Source: an uncultured Bacteroidia bacterium
GTDB taxonomy: Bacteria; Bacteroidota; Bacteroidia; Bacteroidales; UBA932
Length of the DNA: 9,218 nt
Assembly (NCBI GenBank): GCA_902767465.1
Contig: CACXHM010000081.1
Span: forward strand, 1 to 9,218
Direction of reading: 5' to 3'
In this document: in pieces, positions 1 through 7,180 of the stretch
Position numbering within the stretch: position 1 is the first letter of the stretch
Layout: each line of letters opens with the position of its first letter
The notes under the pieces: generated by a model
Seen by the model: the letters and a program-made list of their open reading frames with translations, nothing else
The model's database searches: none
Told to the model about the DNA's origin: nothing
Translations under genes and position numbers: made by a program

Positions 1-6
1 ATAATT

Positions 7-381
7 ATGGCAAGAATAGCCGGTGTTGATTTACCAAACAACAAAAGAGGTGATGTGGGATTGACCTACATCTTCGGAATCGGTCGCTCTACTGCCGAGA
101 AGATTCTCGAGAAGTGCGGCATCGATCCTACCATCAAGGTGGGTGACTGGGACGACGCCCAGACCGCTGCCATCCGTGCCGAGGTGAGCGAGCTCAAGAT
201 CGAAGGCGAGCTTCGTTCTACCGTGCAGATGAACATCAAGCGGCTCATGGACATCGGTTGCTATCGCGGCATCCGTCACCGTATCGGTCTCCCCGTCCGC
301 GGACAGAGCACCAAGAACAATGCGCGTACCCGCAAGGGTAAGAAGAAGACCGTTGCCAACAAGAAGAAGGCGACCAAGTAA
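7..381 (+). CDS. rpsM: 30S ribosomal protein S13
   Basis: S13 sits in the head of the 30S subunit, where it contacts 16S rRNA, S19 and, through its C-terminal tail, the P-site tRNA and the 50S subunit. The 124-residue product begins MARIAGVDLPNNKRG, the classic S13 start, and carries the family signature RGIRHRIGLPVRGQ at about residues 88-101, followed by TKNNARTRKGKKK and a lysine-rich tail. Length is normal for bacteria (about 118-126). Only 6 nt lie upstream in the window, so promoter, leader and any S4-responsive control site of the operon are out of view. The next gene, rpsK, starts 15 nt after the stop on the same strand, fitting the usual alpha operon. Nothing is unusual apart from slightly Lys-rich ends. 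Identification is by motif recognition and gene context. Confidence 0.98.
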   Translation: MARIAGVDLPNNKRGDVGLTYIFGIGRSTAEKILEKCGIDPTIKVGDWDDAQTAAIRAEVSELKIEGELRSTVQMNIKRLMDIGCYRGIRHRIGLPVRGQSTKNNARTRKGKKKTVANKKKATK

Positions 382-396
382 AAGAAACCCAGAATC

Positions 397-783
397 ATGG
401 CAAAGAAAACAACAACATCCAAGAGAGTTGTCAAGGTGGAAGCTTATGGCGAAGCCCATATTTCCTCCACTTTCAACAACGTTATCGTGTCTCTGACCAA
501 CGCTCAGGGGCAGGTGATCAGCTGGGGCTCGGCCGGTAAGTGCGGTTTCCGCGGTTCCAAGAAGAATACGCCCTACGCCGCCCAGATGGCAGCGGAAGAT
601 GCAGCCAAGACTGCATTCGATGCAGGACTCCGTAGAGTCAAAGTTTATGTGAAGGGCCCCGGTTCGGGTCGCGAATCCGCAATCCGTACCATCAACAATG
701 CGGGCATCATCGTTACCGAAATCGTTGACGTGACCCCTATGCCGCACAACGGGTGCAGACCTAAGGGACGCCGTAAAGTTTAA
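397..783 (+). CDS. rpsK: 30S ribosomal protein S11
   Basis: S11 lies on the platform of the 30S subunit and helps shape the mRNA exit region and the Shine-Dalgarno/anti-SD cleft. The protein has 128 residues. The core contains HISSTFNNVIVSLTNAQG (about residues 21-38) and the C-terminal signatures VKGPGSGRESAIR and DVTPMPHNGCRPKGRRKV, all diagnostic of bacterial S11. The start is fixed by the ATG after a short A-rich spacer; no GGAGG-type ribosome binding site is visible, as is usual in Bacteroidota. It lies 15 nt after rpsM and 18 nt before rpsD, so it is surely cotranscribed with them. No oddities were seen; family, length and context all agree. Confidence 0.98.
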   Translation: MAKKTTTSKRVVKVEAYGEAHISSTFNNVIVSLTNAQGQVISWGSAGKCGFRGSKKNTPYAAQMAAEDAAKTAFDAGLRRVKVYVKGPGSGRESAIRTINNAGIIVTEIVDVTPMPHNGCRPKGRRKV

Positions 784-801
784 TTTTCAAAGTAAGAAAC
801 T

Positions 802-1404
802 ATGGCAAGATATACAGGCCCTACCACCAAGATCGCCCGTAAGTTCGGTGAACCGATTTACGGCGCAGACAAAGATTTCGAAAAGAGAAATTATCCTCCG
901 GGACAGCATGGTCTCGCTGCCAAGCGCAAGAAAACCAAAGAGTATGGTACCCAGCTCAAGGAGAAGCAGAAGGTCAAATACATGTATGGTGTGCTGGAGC
1001 GTCAGTTCCACAATACTTACGACAAGGCTTCCCGCATGAGCGGCCAGAAGGGTGAAAACCTCATCCTTCTCCTCGAGAGCCGTCTTGACAATGTGGTTTA
1101 CCGTCTTGGCATCGCCCCTTCCAGGGCAGCCGCACGCCAACTCGTGAGCCATCGTCACATTACCCTCAACGGACTGGTATGCAACATTCCTTCCGCACAG
1201 GTGAAGCCCGGTGACGTAGTTGCAGTACGCGAGCGCAGCAAGAATCTTGAGGTCATCACCGCAGCAGTTGCAAGCGCCACCAAGTATTCCTGGCTTGAGT
1301 TCGACGCCCAGAATCTGTCCGGCAAGTTCCTGAACATGCCTCTGCGTGCAGATATCCCTGAAAACATCAACGAGCAGCTCATCGTCGACCTGTACTCGAA
1401 GTAA
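802..1404 (+). CDS. rpsD: 30S ribosomal protein S4
   Basis: S4 is a primary 16S rRNA-binding protein that nucleates 30S body assembly and guards decoding fidelity; in well-studied bacteria it also represses its own operon. The 200-residue product starts MARYTGPTTKIARKFGEPIY and contains the N-terminal helical part with YPPGQHG (about 33-39). The S4 RNA-binding fold follows, beginning at SRLDNVVYRLGIAPSRAAAR (about residues 93-112) and continuing through HITLNG. The paired N-terminal cysteines of zinc-binding S4 proteins are absent, so this is the cysteine-free type. Length matches the family (about 200-208). Gaps are 18 nt to rpsK and 19 nt to rpoA. The leader (attttcaaagtaagaaact) is A-rich without a Shine-Dalgarno motif. 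Whether S4 autoregulates here cannot be judged, because the operon leader is outside the window. Confidence 0.98.
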   Translation: MARYTGPTTKIARKFGEPIYGADKDFEKRNYPPGQHGLAAKRKKTKEYGTQLKEKQKVKYMYGVLERQFHNTYDKASRMSGQKGENLILLLESRLDNVVYRLGIAPSRAAARQLVSHRHITLNGLVCNIPSAQVKPGDVVAVRERSKNLEVITAAVASATKYSWLEFDAQNLSGKFLNMPLRADIPENINEQLIVDLYSK

Positions 1405-1423
1405 TAATTTAACACCAACGATT

Positions 1424-2431
1424 ATGGCAATCTTAGCATTCCAGAAACCCGACAAGGTTATCATGCTCGAAGGATCCGACACCGTCGGACGTTTCGAATT
1501 CCGCCCCCTGGAGCCCGGTTACGGGCAGACCATAGGGAACGCCCTTCGCCGCATCCTGCTCGCGTCACTCGAAGGCTTTGCCATCAGCCAGATCCGCATC
1601 AGCGGTGTCGACCAGGAATTTGCAACTATTCCCGGCGTCATCGAAGGCATGCAGGACATCATCCTGAACCTCAAGCAGGTACGTTTCAAAAGGATGGTGG
1701 ACGGGATCGACGGCGAAGAGGCAAGAATCGTCATCAGCGGCAAGCAGGAATTCAAGGCAGAGGACATCTCCAAAGGATTGTCTTCTTTCAAGGTGTTGAA
1801 TCCTGATCAGCACATTTGCTCGCTTGAGCCTTCCGTAAAACTCGAAATCAACCTCGCCATCACTAGGGGCCGTGGTTTTGTTCCCGCCGAGGAACTCCGC
1901 GACGACTCCACTCCTATCGGCACCATTCCCGTGGATGCCATCTATACTCCTATCCGCAAGGTCAACTGGAGTGTGGAAAACTGGCGTGTCGAGCAGAAAA
2001 CCGACTACGAGAAACTCAACCTCGAAATCGAGACCGACGGATCGATCAGCCCCAGCGCTGCCCTTCAGGACGCTGCAAACATCCTCATCTACCACTTCAA
2101 GCTCTTCACCGACGACAACAAGATCTCTCTCGAGAGTTCACTTGAGCCGGACAGCAAAGAACTTGACGAGGAGAGCCTCCGTATGCGTCACATCCTCCTT
2201 ACCAAACTTTCCGACATGGGACTTTCTGTCCGTGCGTTCAACTGCCTCAAGGCCGCCGATATCGACACTTTTGCCGACCTGGTGTCCTACAGCCGTGCCG
2301 AACTCATGAAGTTCCGTAACTTCGGACGCAAGTCACTCAACGAGATCGACCTGCTGGTAGAGAAGATGAAACTCTCGTTCGGAATGGATGTTACCAAGTA
2401 CAATATTGAACCCAAGAAAAAGAATATCTAA
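1424..2431 (+). CDS. rpoA: DNA-directed RNA polymerase subunit alpha
   Basis: Alpha dimerises to scaffold RNA polymerase assembly, and its C-terminal domain binds UP elements and activators. The 335-residue protein has an N-terminal domain (about 1-235) with the assembly motif GNALRRILLASLEG near 38-51 and a linker of about 236-248 rich in Ser/Glu. Its C-terminal domain spans about 250-325. In the latter the DNA-contact residues known from E. coli are recognisable: R270, N273, C274 and K276 in LSVRAFNCLK, and G301, K303 and S304 in NFGRKSLNEI. The E. coli protein has 329 residues. An in-frame start at 1346 would lie inside rpsD and add 26 unrelated residues, so the ATG at 1424, giving MAILAFQKPDKV, is preferred. 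rplQ starts 2 nt after the stop, suggesting translational coupling. No anomaly was seen. Confidence 0.98.
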   Translation: MAILAFQKPDKVIMLEGSDTVGRFEFRPLEPGYGQTIGNALRRILLASLEGFAISQIRISGVDQEFATIPGVIEGMQDIILNLKQVRFKRMVDGIDGEEARIVISGKQEFKAEDISKGLSSFKVLNPDQHICSLEPSVKLEINLAITRGRGFVPAEELRDDSTPIGTIPVDAIYTPIRKVNWSVENWRVEQKTDYEKLNLEIETDGSISPSAALQDAANILIYHFKLFTDDNKISLESSLEPDSKELDEESLRMRHILLTKLSDMGLSVRAFNCLKAADIDTFADLVSYSRAELMKFRNFGRKSLNEIDLLVEKMKLSFGMDVTKYNIEPKKKNI

Positions 2432-2433
2432 CG

Positions 2434-2943
2434 ATGAGACACAATAAAGCAGTCAATCATCTCGGCCGCAAGAGCGGGCACCGCAAGGCAATGCTCGCCA
2501 ACATGGCTTCTTCCCTGATCAAGCACAAGCGCATCACCACAACCGTGGCGAAGGCCAAGGCCCTCAAGCCTTACCTCGAACCGCTGGTGACAAAGTGCAA
2601 GGAAGATACTACGCACAACCGTCGTATTGTGTTCAGCTACCTCAAGGATAAAGACGCAGTGAGCGAACTCTTCCGCACCATCGCCCCCAAGGTGGCTGAT
2701 CGTCCCGGTGGATATCTGCGCATTCTCCATCTCGGTTTCCGTCAGGGAGATGCCGCCGATATGGCTCTTGTAGAATTCGTTGACTTTAATGAGGCGGCCC
2801 TTGCAGGCAGCACCAAGAAGGAAGCCAAGAAGACTACCCGACGCAGCCGTGCCAAGAAGGCTGAAACGGCTCCGGCAGCAGAGGCCCCCGCAGCGGAAGC
2901 ACCCGCCGCCGAGGCACCTGCGGAAACGCCCGCAGCCGAATAA
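2434..2943 (+). CDS. rplQ: 50S ribosomal protein L17 with extended Ala/Glu/Pro tail
   Basis: L17 is a 50S protein near the peptide exit tunnel. The core (about residues 1-125) is unmistakable: MRHNKAVNHLGRKSGHRKAM at the start, ITTTVAKAKALKPYLEPLVT, and GGYLRILHLGFRQGDAADMA at the end. The protein has 169 residues against 127 in E. coli. The excess is a C-terminal tail: first a basic stretch (KKEAKKTTRRSRAKK), then a low-complexity acidic Ala/Pro/Glu part built on EAPAA repeats. Tails of this sort are familiar on Bacteroidota L17; their role is unknown to me. The gene begins 2 nt after rpoA and is the last of the operon, since a hairpin with a T-tract follows 12 nt after the stop codon. Confidence 0.97.
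   Translation: MRHNKAVNHLGRKSGHRKAMLANMASSLIKHKRITTTVAKAKALKPYLEPLVTKCKEDTTHNRRIVFSYLKDKDAVSELFRTIAPKVADRPGGYLRILHLGFRQGDAADMALVEFVDFNEAALAGSTKKEAKKTTRRSRAKKAETAPAAEAPAAEAPAAEAPAETPAAE
2881..2940 (+). repeat. 15-bp in-frame repeats coding the L17 tail
   Basis: Four consecutive 15-nt units read EAPAA, EAPAA, EAPAE and TPAAE. The units share amino acids but differ at many third positions: for example GAG GCC CCC GCA GCG against GAA GCA CCC GCC GCC. The repeat is therefore kept at protein level and is not a fresh tandem duplication. Confidence 0.8.
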
Positions 2944-2955
2944 AAAGGCAAAATG

Positions 2956-2993
2956 AAGAAAGGGGGAAATTTCGGTTTCTCCCTTCTTTTTTT
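2956..2993 (+). terminator. Rho-independent-type terminator after rplQ
   Basis: The left arm at 2956-2969 (AAGAAAGGGGGAAA) pairs with the right arm at 2976-2988 (TTTCTCCCTTCTT), with one bulged A and one G-U pair. The loop is TTTCGG and the run of seven T is at 2987-2993. It lies 12 nt after the rplQ stop and should end the ribosomal protein/RpoA transcript. The following promoter-like element overlaps it. Confidence 0.85.
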
Positions 2994-3000
2994 ATCTTTG
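2970..3000 (+). promoter_or_regulatory. Bacteroidota-type promoter for hppA, overlapping the terminator
   Basis: TATCTTTG at 2993-3000 matches the Bacteroidota primary sigma -7 consensus TAnnTTTG in all defined positions. TTTC at 2970-2973, exactly 19 nt upstream, matches the -33 element TTTG at three of four bases. Transcription should start some 5-8 nt after 3000, giving a leader of about 20 nt before the hppA ATG at 3027. The upstream element sits in the terminator loop. This is a consensus match, not a mapped start. Confidence 0.7.
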
Positions 3001-3026
3001 CAGAATAATAAAACAAAACCTAAAGT

Positions 3027-5234
3027 ATGGATCCTTTATTTTATGCAGTTCCTGCGGCATCTCTGATTGCTCTTGCATTTGCCGCAATCTTCTATGCACA
3101 GATGAAAAAGGAAGATGAAGGAACACCCACTATGAGAAAAATTGCACAGTTTGTGCGGGAAGGTGCAATGGCATATCTGCGCCAGCAGTACAAGGTGGTC
3201 ATCATCGTCTTTGTGGTGCTCGCCATATTCTTTGCCGTGCTTGCCTACGGTTTCGGGGTGCAGAATCCCTGGGTGCCGTTTGCTTTCCTCACCGGAGGTT
3301 TCTTCAGCGGCCTTGCCGGTTTTATCGGCATGCGTACCGCAACCTATGCTTCCGGGCGTACTGCAAATGCAGCCCGTCGTTCGCTCAATTCAGGCCTGAA
3401 AGTCGCTTTCCGTTCAGGAGCCGTCATGGGACTCACGGTGGTTGGTCTCGGCCTTTTGGATATAGCTCTCTGGTTCATCCTTCTCAACGCCTTTGTTTCT
3501 GAAGCAACGACAGCCCAGAAACTGGTTGTGATCACCACCACCATGCTTACTTTTGGAATGGGTGCATCTACCCAGGCGCTGTTTGCCCGTGTGGGAGGAG
3601 GTATCTATACCAAGGCAGCCGACGTGGGTGCGGACCTGGTTGGTAAGGTTGAAACCGATCTTCCGGAGGATGATCCCCGCAACCCCGCTACCATTGCCGA
3701 CAATGTGGGTGACAACGTAGGGGACGTTGCAGGTATGGGTGCAGACCTCTATGAGAGCTACTGCGGATCCATCCTTTCCACAATGGCCCTTGGTGCTTCC
3801 GCATTCTATGCTGTGGGCCCTGAGATGCAGATGAAGGCCATCCTCGCCCCTATGCTCATTGCCGCAATCGGCGTGCTCCTTTCTGTTATAAGCATCTTCA
3901 CGGTGCGCACCAAGGAAGGTGCCGGAATGGCCGAGCTGCTGAAGAGCATGAGCGTGGGTACAAACCTCGCCGCGGCGCTCAGCGGAGTCGCCACTTTCGG
4001 AGTTCTCTATCTTCTCGGATTCGAAAACTGGTGGCAGCTCAGCTTCTCGGTGGTTGCAGGACTTCTTGCCGGCGTCATCATCGGAAAAGCTACTGAATAC
4101 TACACTTCTCATTCCTATAAGCCAACGCAGAAGCTTGCCGAGGCTTCGCAAACCGGCCCTGCCACCGTCATTATCAACGGTGTCGGACTCGGAATGGTCT
4201 CTACCGCCATCCCTGTGATTGCCATTGCATGCGCAATCATTCTGGCATATCTCTGCGCTATTAATTTCGACGTTGCGAACATGCTCACCGCGGCCAATCT
4301 TTCCAAGGGCCTCTACGGCGTGGCAATCGCTGCTGTGGGTATGCTTTCCACCCTGGGAATTACCCTGGCTACCGACGCCTACGGGCCTATCGCCGACAAT
4401 GCCGGCGGCAATGCCCAGATGAGTGAACTGGAACCCGAGGTGCGTGAACGCACCGACGTCCTCGACGCCCTCGGCAATACTACTGCCGCAACCGGAAAGG
4501 GATTTGCAATCGGATCCGCCGCCCTCACGGCCCTGGCTCTCCTCGCATCCTATATCGAGGAAATCAAGATCGCCCTTGAGCGTACCGGAGAGAAGGTTGT
4601 TTCTGTAGCGGGAGATCTTGTTGCCGCAGCCGATGCCAGCATCCTTGATATACTGAACAATTATAACGTTAGCCTGATGAACCCTTCGGTTCTCGCAGGA
4701 GTTTTCATTGGAGCCATGATGGCCTTCCTTTTCTGCGGACTTACAATGAACGCCGTTGGACGCGCTGCCGGCAAAATGGTTGTTGAGGTGCGCCGTCAGT
4801 TCCGCGAAATCAAGGGCATCCTTACCGGAGAGGGTACTCCTGACTACAAGCGCTGCGTGGAGATTTCTACAAAGGCTGCACAGCACGAAATGCTGCTGCC
4901 CGCCGTGATAGCCATCCTTGTTCCTGTCATTACAGGCGTCGTCCTTGGTGTGGCAGGTGTGCTTGGCCTTCTTATAGGTGGCCTCGGAGCAGGCTTCGTT
5001 CTTGCAGTATTTATGTCCAACTCCGGCGGTGCCTGGGATAATGCCAAAAAGTATGTCGAGGAAGGGCACTTCGGAGGAAAGAACTCCGATAGTCATCATG
5101 CAACTGTGGTTGGCGATACCGTGGGCGATCCTTTCAAAGATACGTCAGGTCCTTCGCTGAACATCCTCATCAAGTTGATGAGCATGGTTTCCATAGTTAT
5201 GGCTGGACTTACCGTTGGACTTCATTTACTTTAG
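3027..5234 (+). CDS. hppA: Membrane-bound ion-pumping pyrophosphatase, K+-dependent, probable Na+ or Na+/H+ pump
   Basis: This integral membrane enzyme hydrolyses pyrophosphate in the cytoplasm and uses the energy to export Na+ and/or H+. The 735 residues form many hydrophobic segments, about 16 as in the family. Substrate-site motifs are complete: DVGADLVGKVE (199-209), DNVGDNVGD (225-233), TDAYGPIADNAGGN (449-462), and near the C-terminus D671/N672/K675 with GDTVGDPFKDTSGPS (696-710). In GNTTAATGKG (483-492) Ala487 replaces the lysine of K+-independent enzymes, predicting K+ stimulation. Glu243 in DLYESYCGS is placed as in Na+-pumping members, not one turn later as in plant H+ pumps. Thr89, Phe93 and Asp145 align, with an offset of one, to residues I recall as markers of Na+,H+ pumps. 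The gene starts 83 nt after rplQ behind its own promoter-like site and precedes the NagB-like fusion by 3 nt. Family is certain; ion specificity is inferred. Confidence 0.96.
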   Translation: MDPLFYAVPAASLIALAFAAIFYAQMKKEDEGTPTMRKIAQFVREGAMAYLRQQYKVVIIVFVVLAIFFAVLAYGFGVQNPWVPFAFLTGGFFSGLAGFIGMRTATYASGRTANAARRSLNSGLKVAFRSGAVMGLTVVGLGLLDIALWFILLNAFVSEATTAQKLVVITTTMLTFGMGASTQALFARVGGGIYTKAADVGADLVGKVETDLPEDDPRNPATIADNVGDNVGDVAGMGADLYESYCGSILSTMALGASAFYAVGPEMQMKAILAPMLIAAIGVLLSVISIFTVRTKEGAGMAELLKSMSVGTNLAAALSGVATFGVLYLLGFENWWQLSFSVVAGLLAGVIIGKATEYYTSHSYKPTQKLAEASQTGPATVIINGVGLGMVSTAIPVIAIACAIILAYLCAINFDVANMLTAANLSKGLYGVAIAAVGMLSTLGITLATDAYGPIADNAGGNAQMSELEPEVRERTDVLDALGNTTAATGKGFAIGSAALTALALLASYIEEIKIALERTGEKVVSVAGDLVAAADASILDILNNYNVSLMNPSVLAGVFIGAMMAFLFCGLTMNAVGRAAGKMVVEVRRQFREIKGILTGEGTPDYKRCVEISTKAAQHEMLLPAVIAILVPVITGVVLGVAGVLGLLIGGLGAGFVLAVFMSNSGGAWDNAKKYVEEGHFGGKNSDSHHATVVGDTVGDPFKDTSGPSLNILIKLMSMVSIVMAGLTVGLHLL

Positions 5235-5237
5235 AAT

Positions 5238-7169
5238 ATGAGACATTTTACGCTGCCCGAGGATGGGGGCCTGATCAAAAAAAACCTTCCCGCGGATATC
5301 CTTCACGGGTATGACAAAATTTTTGCGGAAGTGTATGCAGACTCCACCGAGGGCAGCCGTAAGGTGGCAGACCTTGTGGTAGATGCCATAAAGAAGTTCG
5401 AAAAGAAGCATTCCGAAGGGAACTTCCGTCTAGGGCTTACCACTGGGGCTTCTCCCGCATCGCTTTATAAAGTGCTCTCCCGTTATTATGGGGAGGGCCG
5501 TATTTCTTTCAGGAGGGTGGAAGTGTTCAGCATAGATGAATACTACCCGTCCTCGTCATCCGACATGCAGAGCCGCAACCGTAATCTGCACCTGGAACTT
5601 CTGAACAATATAGACATCCTCCCGGAGAATATCCATATTCCCGATGGAAGCGTTTCCCATGAGGAAGTCAGTGCGTACTGCGCCAAGTTCGACGCAATGG
5701 CCCGCGGGCTCGACCTTCTCATAATGGGAATAGGCGAGCAGGGACAAGTTGGTTTCAATGAAGCAGGAACATCGGAGCAGAGCCGCACGCGGACTGTGTT
5801 GCTCAGCTACCCAAGCCGCAAACGTCAGGCCCGTTATTTCAATGGAGAGATTTCGGTAACACCTAAAGAGGCTATCACTATGGGCATCAGCACCATGATG
5901 AGTGCCAAGCAGGTTATCCTGATGGCATGGGGCGAAACCAAGGCTGATGCGGTTGCCCGCGTGGTGGAAGGTGAAATTGGATCCGACTGTCCTGCAACAT
6001 ATTTCCAGCATCACGGCAACGTGAGCATCTTTGTGGACGAGGTTTCCGGCAGCCAGCTTACACGTGTAGTGGCACCTTGGCTGATAGGTCCCTGCGAGTG
6101 GACTCCCAAGTTCCGCCGCAAGGCCGTAATATGGCTGTGTCAGCAGGTTCATAAACCTATCCTGAAACTTACCCATGCCGATTATCTGCAGCATTCCCTC
6201 GAGGAACTGCTCGATGTGGTGGGAAGCTACGACCAGGTGAACATACAGGTGTTCAACGACCTGCAGCATACCATTACCGGATGGCCGGGAGGCAAACCCA
6301 ATGCCGATGACAGTACGCGTCCGGTTGCATCGAAACCCTTCCCGAAAAAGGTTCTGATCCTGTCGCCCCATCCCGACGACGACGTGATTTCGATGGGAGG
6401 AACCTTTATCCGTCTGGTGCACCAGGGACACGATGTGCATGTGGCATATCAGACCTCCGGAAATGTGGCCGTGCACGATTCCGTAGTGATGCAGCATATC
6501 GATGCCGCCCTTCAGCTTGGTTATGGAGACCGCATAGCCGAAGTACAGGCTTTGATCGATTCCAAGGTGCCGGGAGAGCCGGAACCTCGCAAATTGTTGG
6601 ATATCAAGGCTGCAATCCGTCGCAGCGAAGCACGTGCTGCAGACTATTCTTTTGGAATGAAGGATGATCACATCCATTTCCTGAACCTTCCCTTCTATGA
6701 GAGCGGCGGTATCCGCAAACTTCCCTGCAGCCAGGCAGACGTGGATATAATCAAGACACTGATGGACAGCATCAAACCCGACCAGATATACATGGCAGGA
6801 GACCTGGCGGATCCCCATGGAACCCACCGGGTGTGTACGGAGGCGGCCCTCGAGGCTTTTGAACAGCTTCGCGAGGAGGGTGCTTCGTGGGTTGAAGGGT
6901 GCCACATCTGGCTGTACCGCGGTGCGTGGATGGAATGGGAACTTGCCCGCGTAGATATGGCCGTGCCGCTCAGCCCCGACGAACTGATAGAGAAGCGCCA
7001 CGCAATCTACCGTCACCTCTCCCAGAAAGACATTGTGCCGTTCCCCGGCGAGGATCCCCGCGAATTCTGGCAGCGCGCCGAAGACCGTACCCAGGCTACC
7101 GCCCAGCACTACGACGAACTCGGCATGGCGGAGTATCAGGCGATTGAAGTGTTCTTGAGATTGAGATAG
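5238..7169 (+). CDS. NagB-like domain fused to PIG-L/LmbE deacetylase domain
   Basis: The 643-residue protein has no signal peptide or membrane segment, so it is probably cytoplasmic. Residues about 35-285 are a glucosamine-6-phosphate deaminase-like domain: phosphate loop LGLTTGASP (65-73), FSIDEY with D100, FNE with E175, and R199 and K235 at the positions of E. coli R172 and K208. The catalytic loop reads GIGEQGQVGFNE (164-175), so E. coli D141 and H143 are replaced by Q168 and Q170; deamination is doubtful. A helical linker follows (about 286-368). Residues about 370-643 form a PIG-L/LmbE domain with SPHPDDD (376-382; likely zinc ligands H378 and D381, catalytic D380) and DPHGTH (525-530; H530), so N-deacetylase chemistry looks possible. 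The substrate is unknown. Bacteroides relatives have, from memory, a similar fusion of about 660 residues. It starts 3 nt after hppA, so it is likely cotranscribed with it. Confidence 0.9.
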   Translation: MRHFTLPEDGGLIKKNLPADILHGYDKIFAEVYADSTEGSRKVADLVVDAIKKFEKKHSEGNFRLGLTTGASPASLYKVLSRYYGEGRISFRRVEVFSIDEYYPSSSSDMQSRNRNLHLELLNNIDILPENIHIPDGSVSHEEVSAYCAKFDAMARGLDLLIMGIGEQGQVGFNEAGTSEQSRTRTVLLSYPSRKRQARYFNGEISVTPKEAITMGISTMMSAKQVILMAWGETKADAVARVVEGEIGSDCPATYFQHHGNVSIFVDEVSGSQLTRVVAPWLIGPCEWTPKFRRKAVIWLCQQVHKPILKLTHADYLQHSLEELLDVVGSYDQVNIQVFNDLQHTITGWPGGKPNADDSTRPVASKPFPKKVLILSPHPDDDVISMGGTFIRLVHQGHDVHVAYQTSGNVAVHDSVVMQHIDAALQLGYGDRIAEVQALIDSKVPGEPEPRKLLDIKAAIRRSEARAADYSFGMKDDHIHFLNLPFYESGGIRKLPCSQADVDIIKTLMDSIKPDQIYMAGDLADPHGTHRVCTEAALEAFEQLREEGASWVEGCHIWLYRGAWMEWELARVDMAVPLSPDELIEKRHAIYRHLSQKDIVPFPGEDPREFWQRAEDRTQATAQHYDELGMAEYQAIEVFLRLR

Positions 7170-7180
7170 TTAGCAGCACA

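Noticed and set aside
1346..1423. In-frame upstream ATG start for rpoA
   Set aside because: It lies inside rpsD and adds 26 low-complexity residues not found in alpha subunits; the ATG at 1424 gives the family N-terminus.
3414..5099. Long minus-strand open frame of 561 codons
   Set aside because: It is the antisense of hppA, rich in Cys/His/Gly without any family resemblance, as expected from codon bias on the other strand.
5556..7109. Long minus-strand open frame of 517 codons
   Set aside because: It is the antisense shadow of the NagB-like/PIG-L gene, and no recognisable domain is present.
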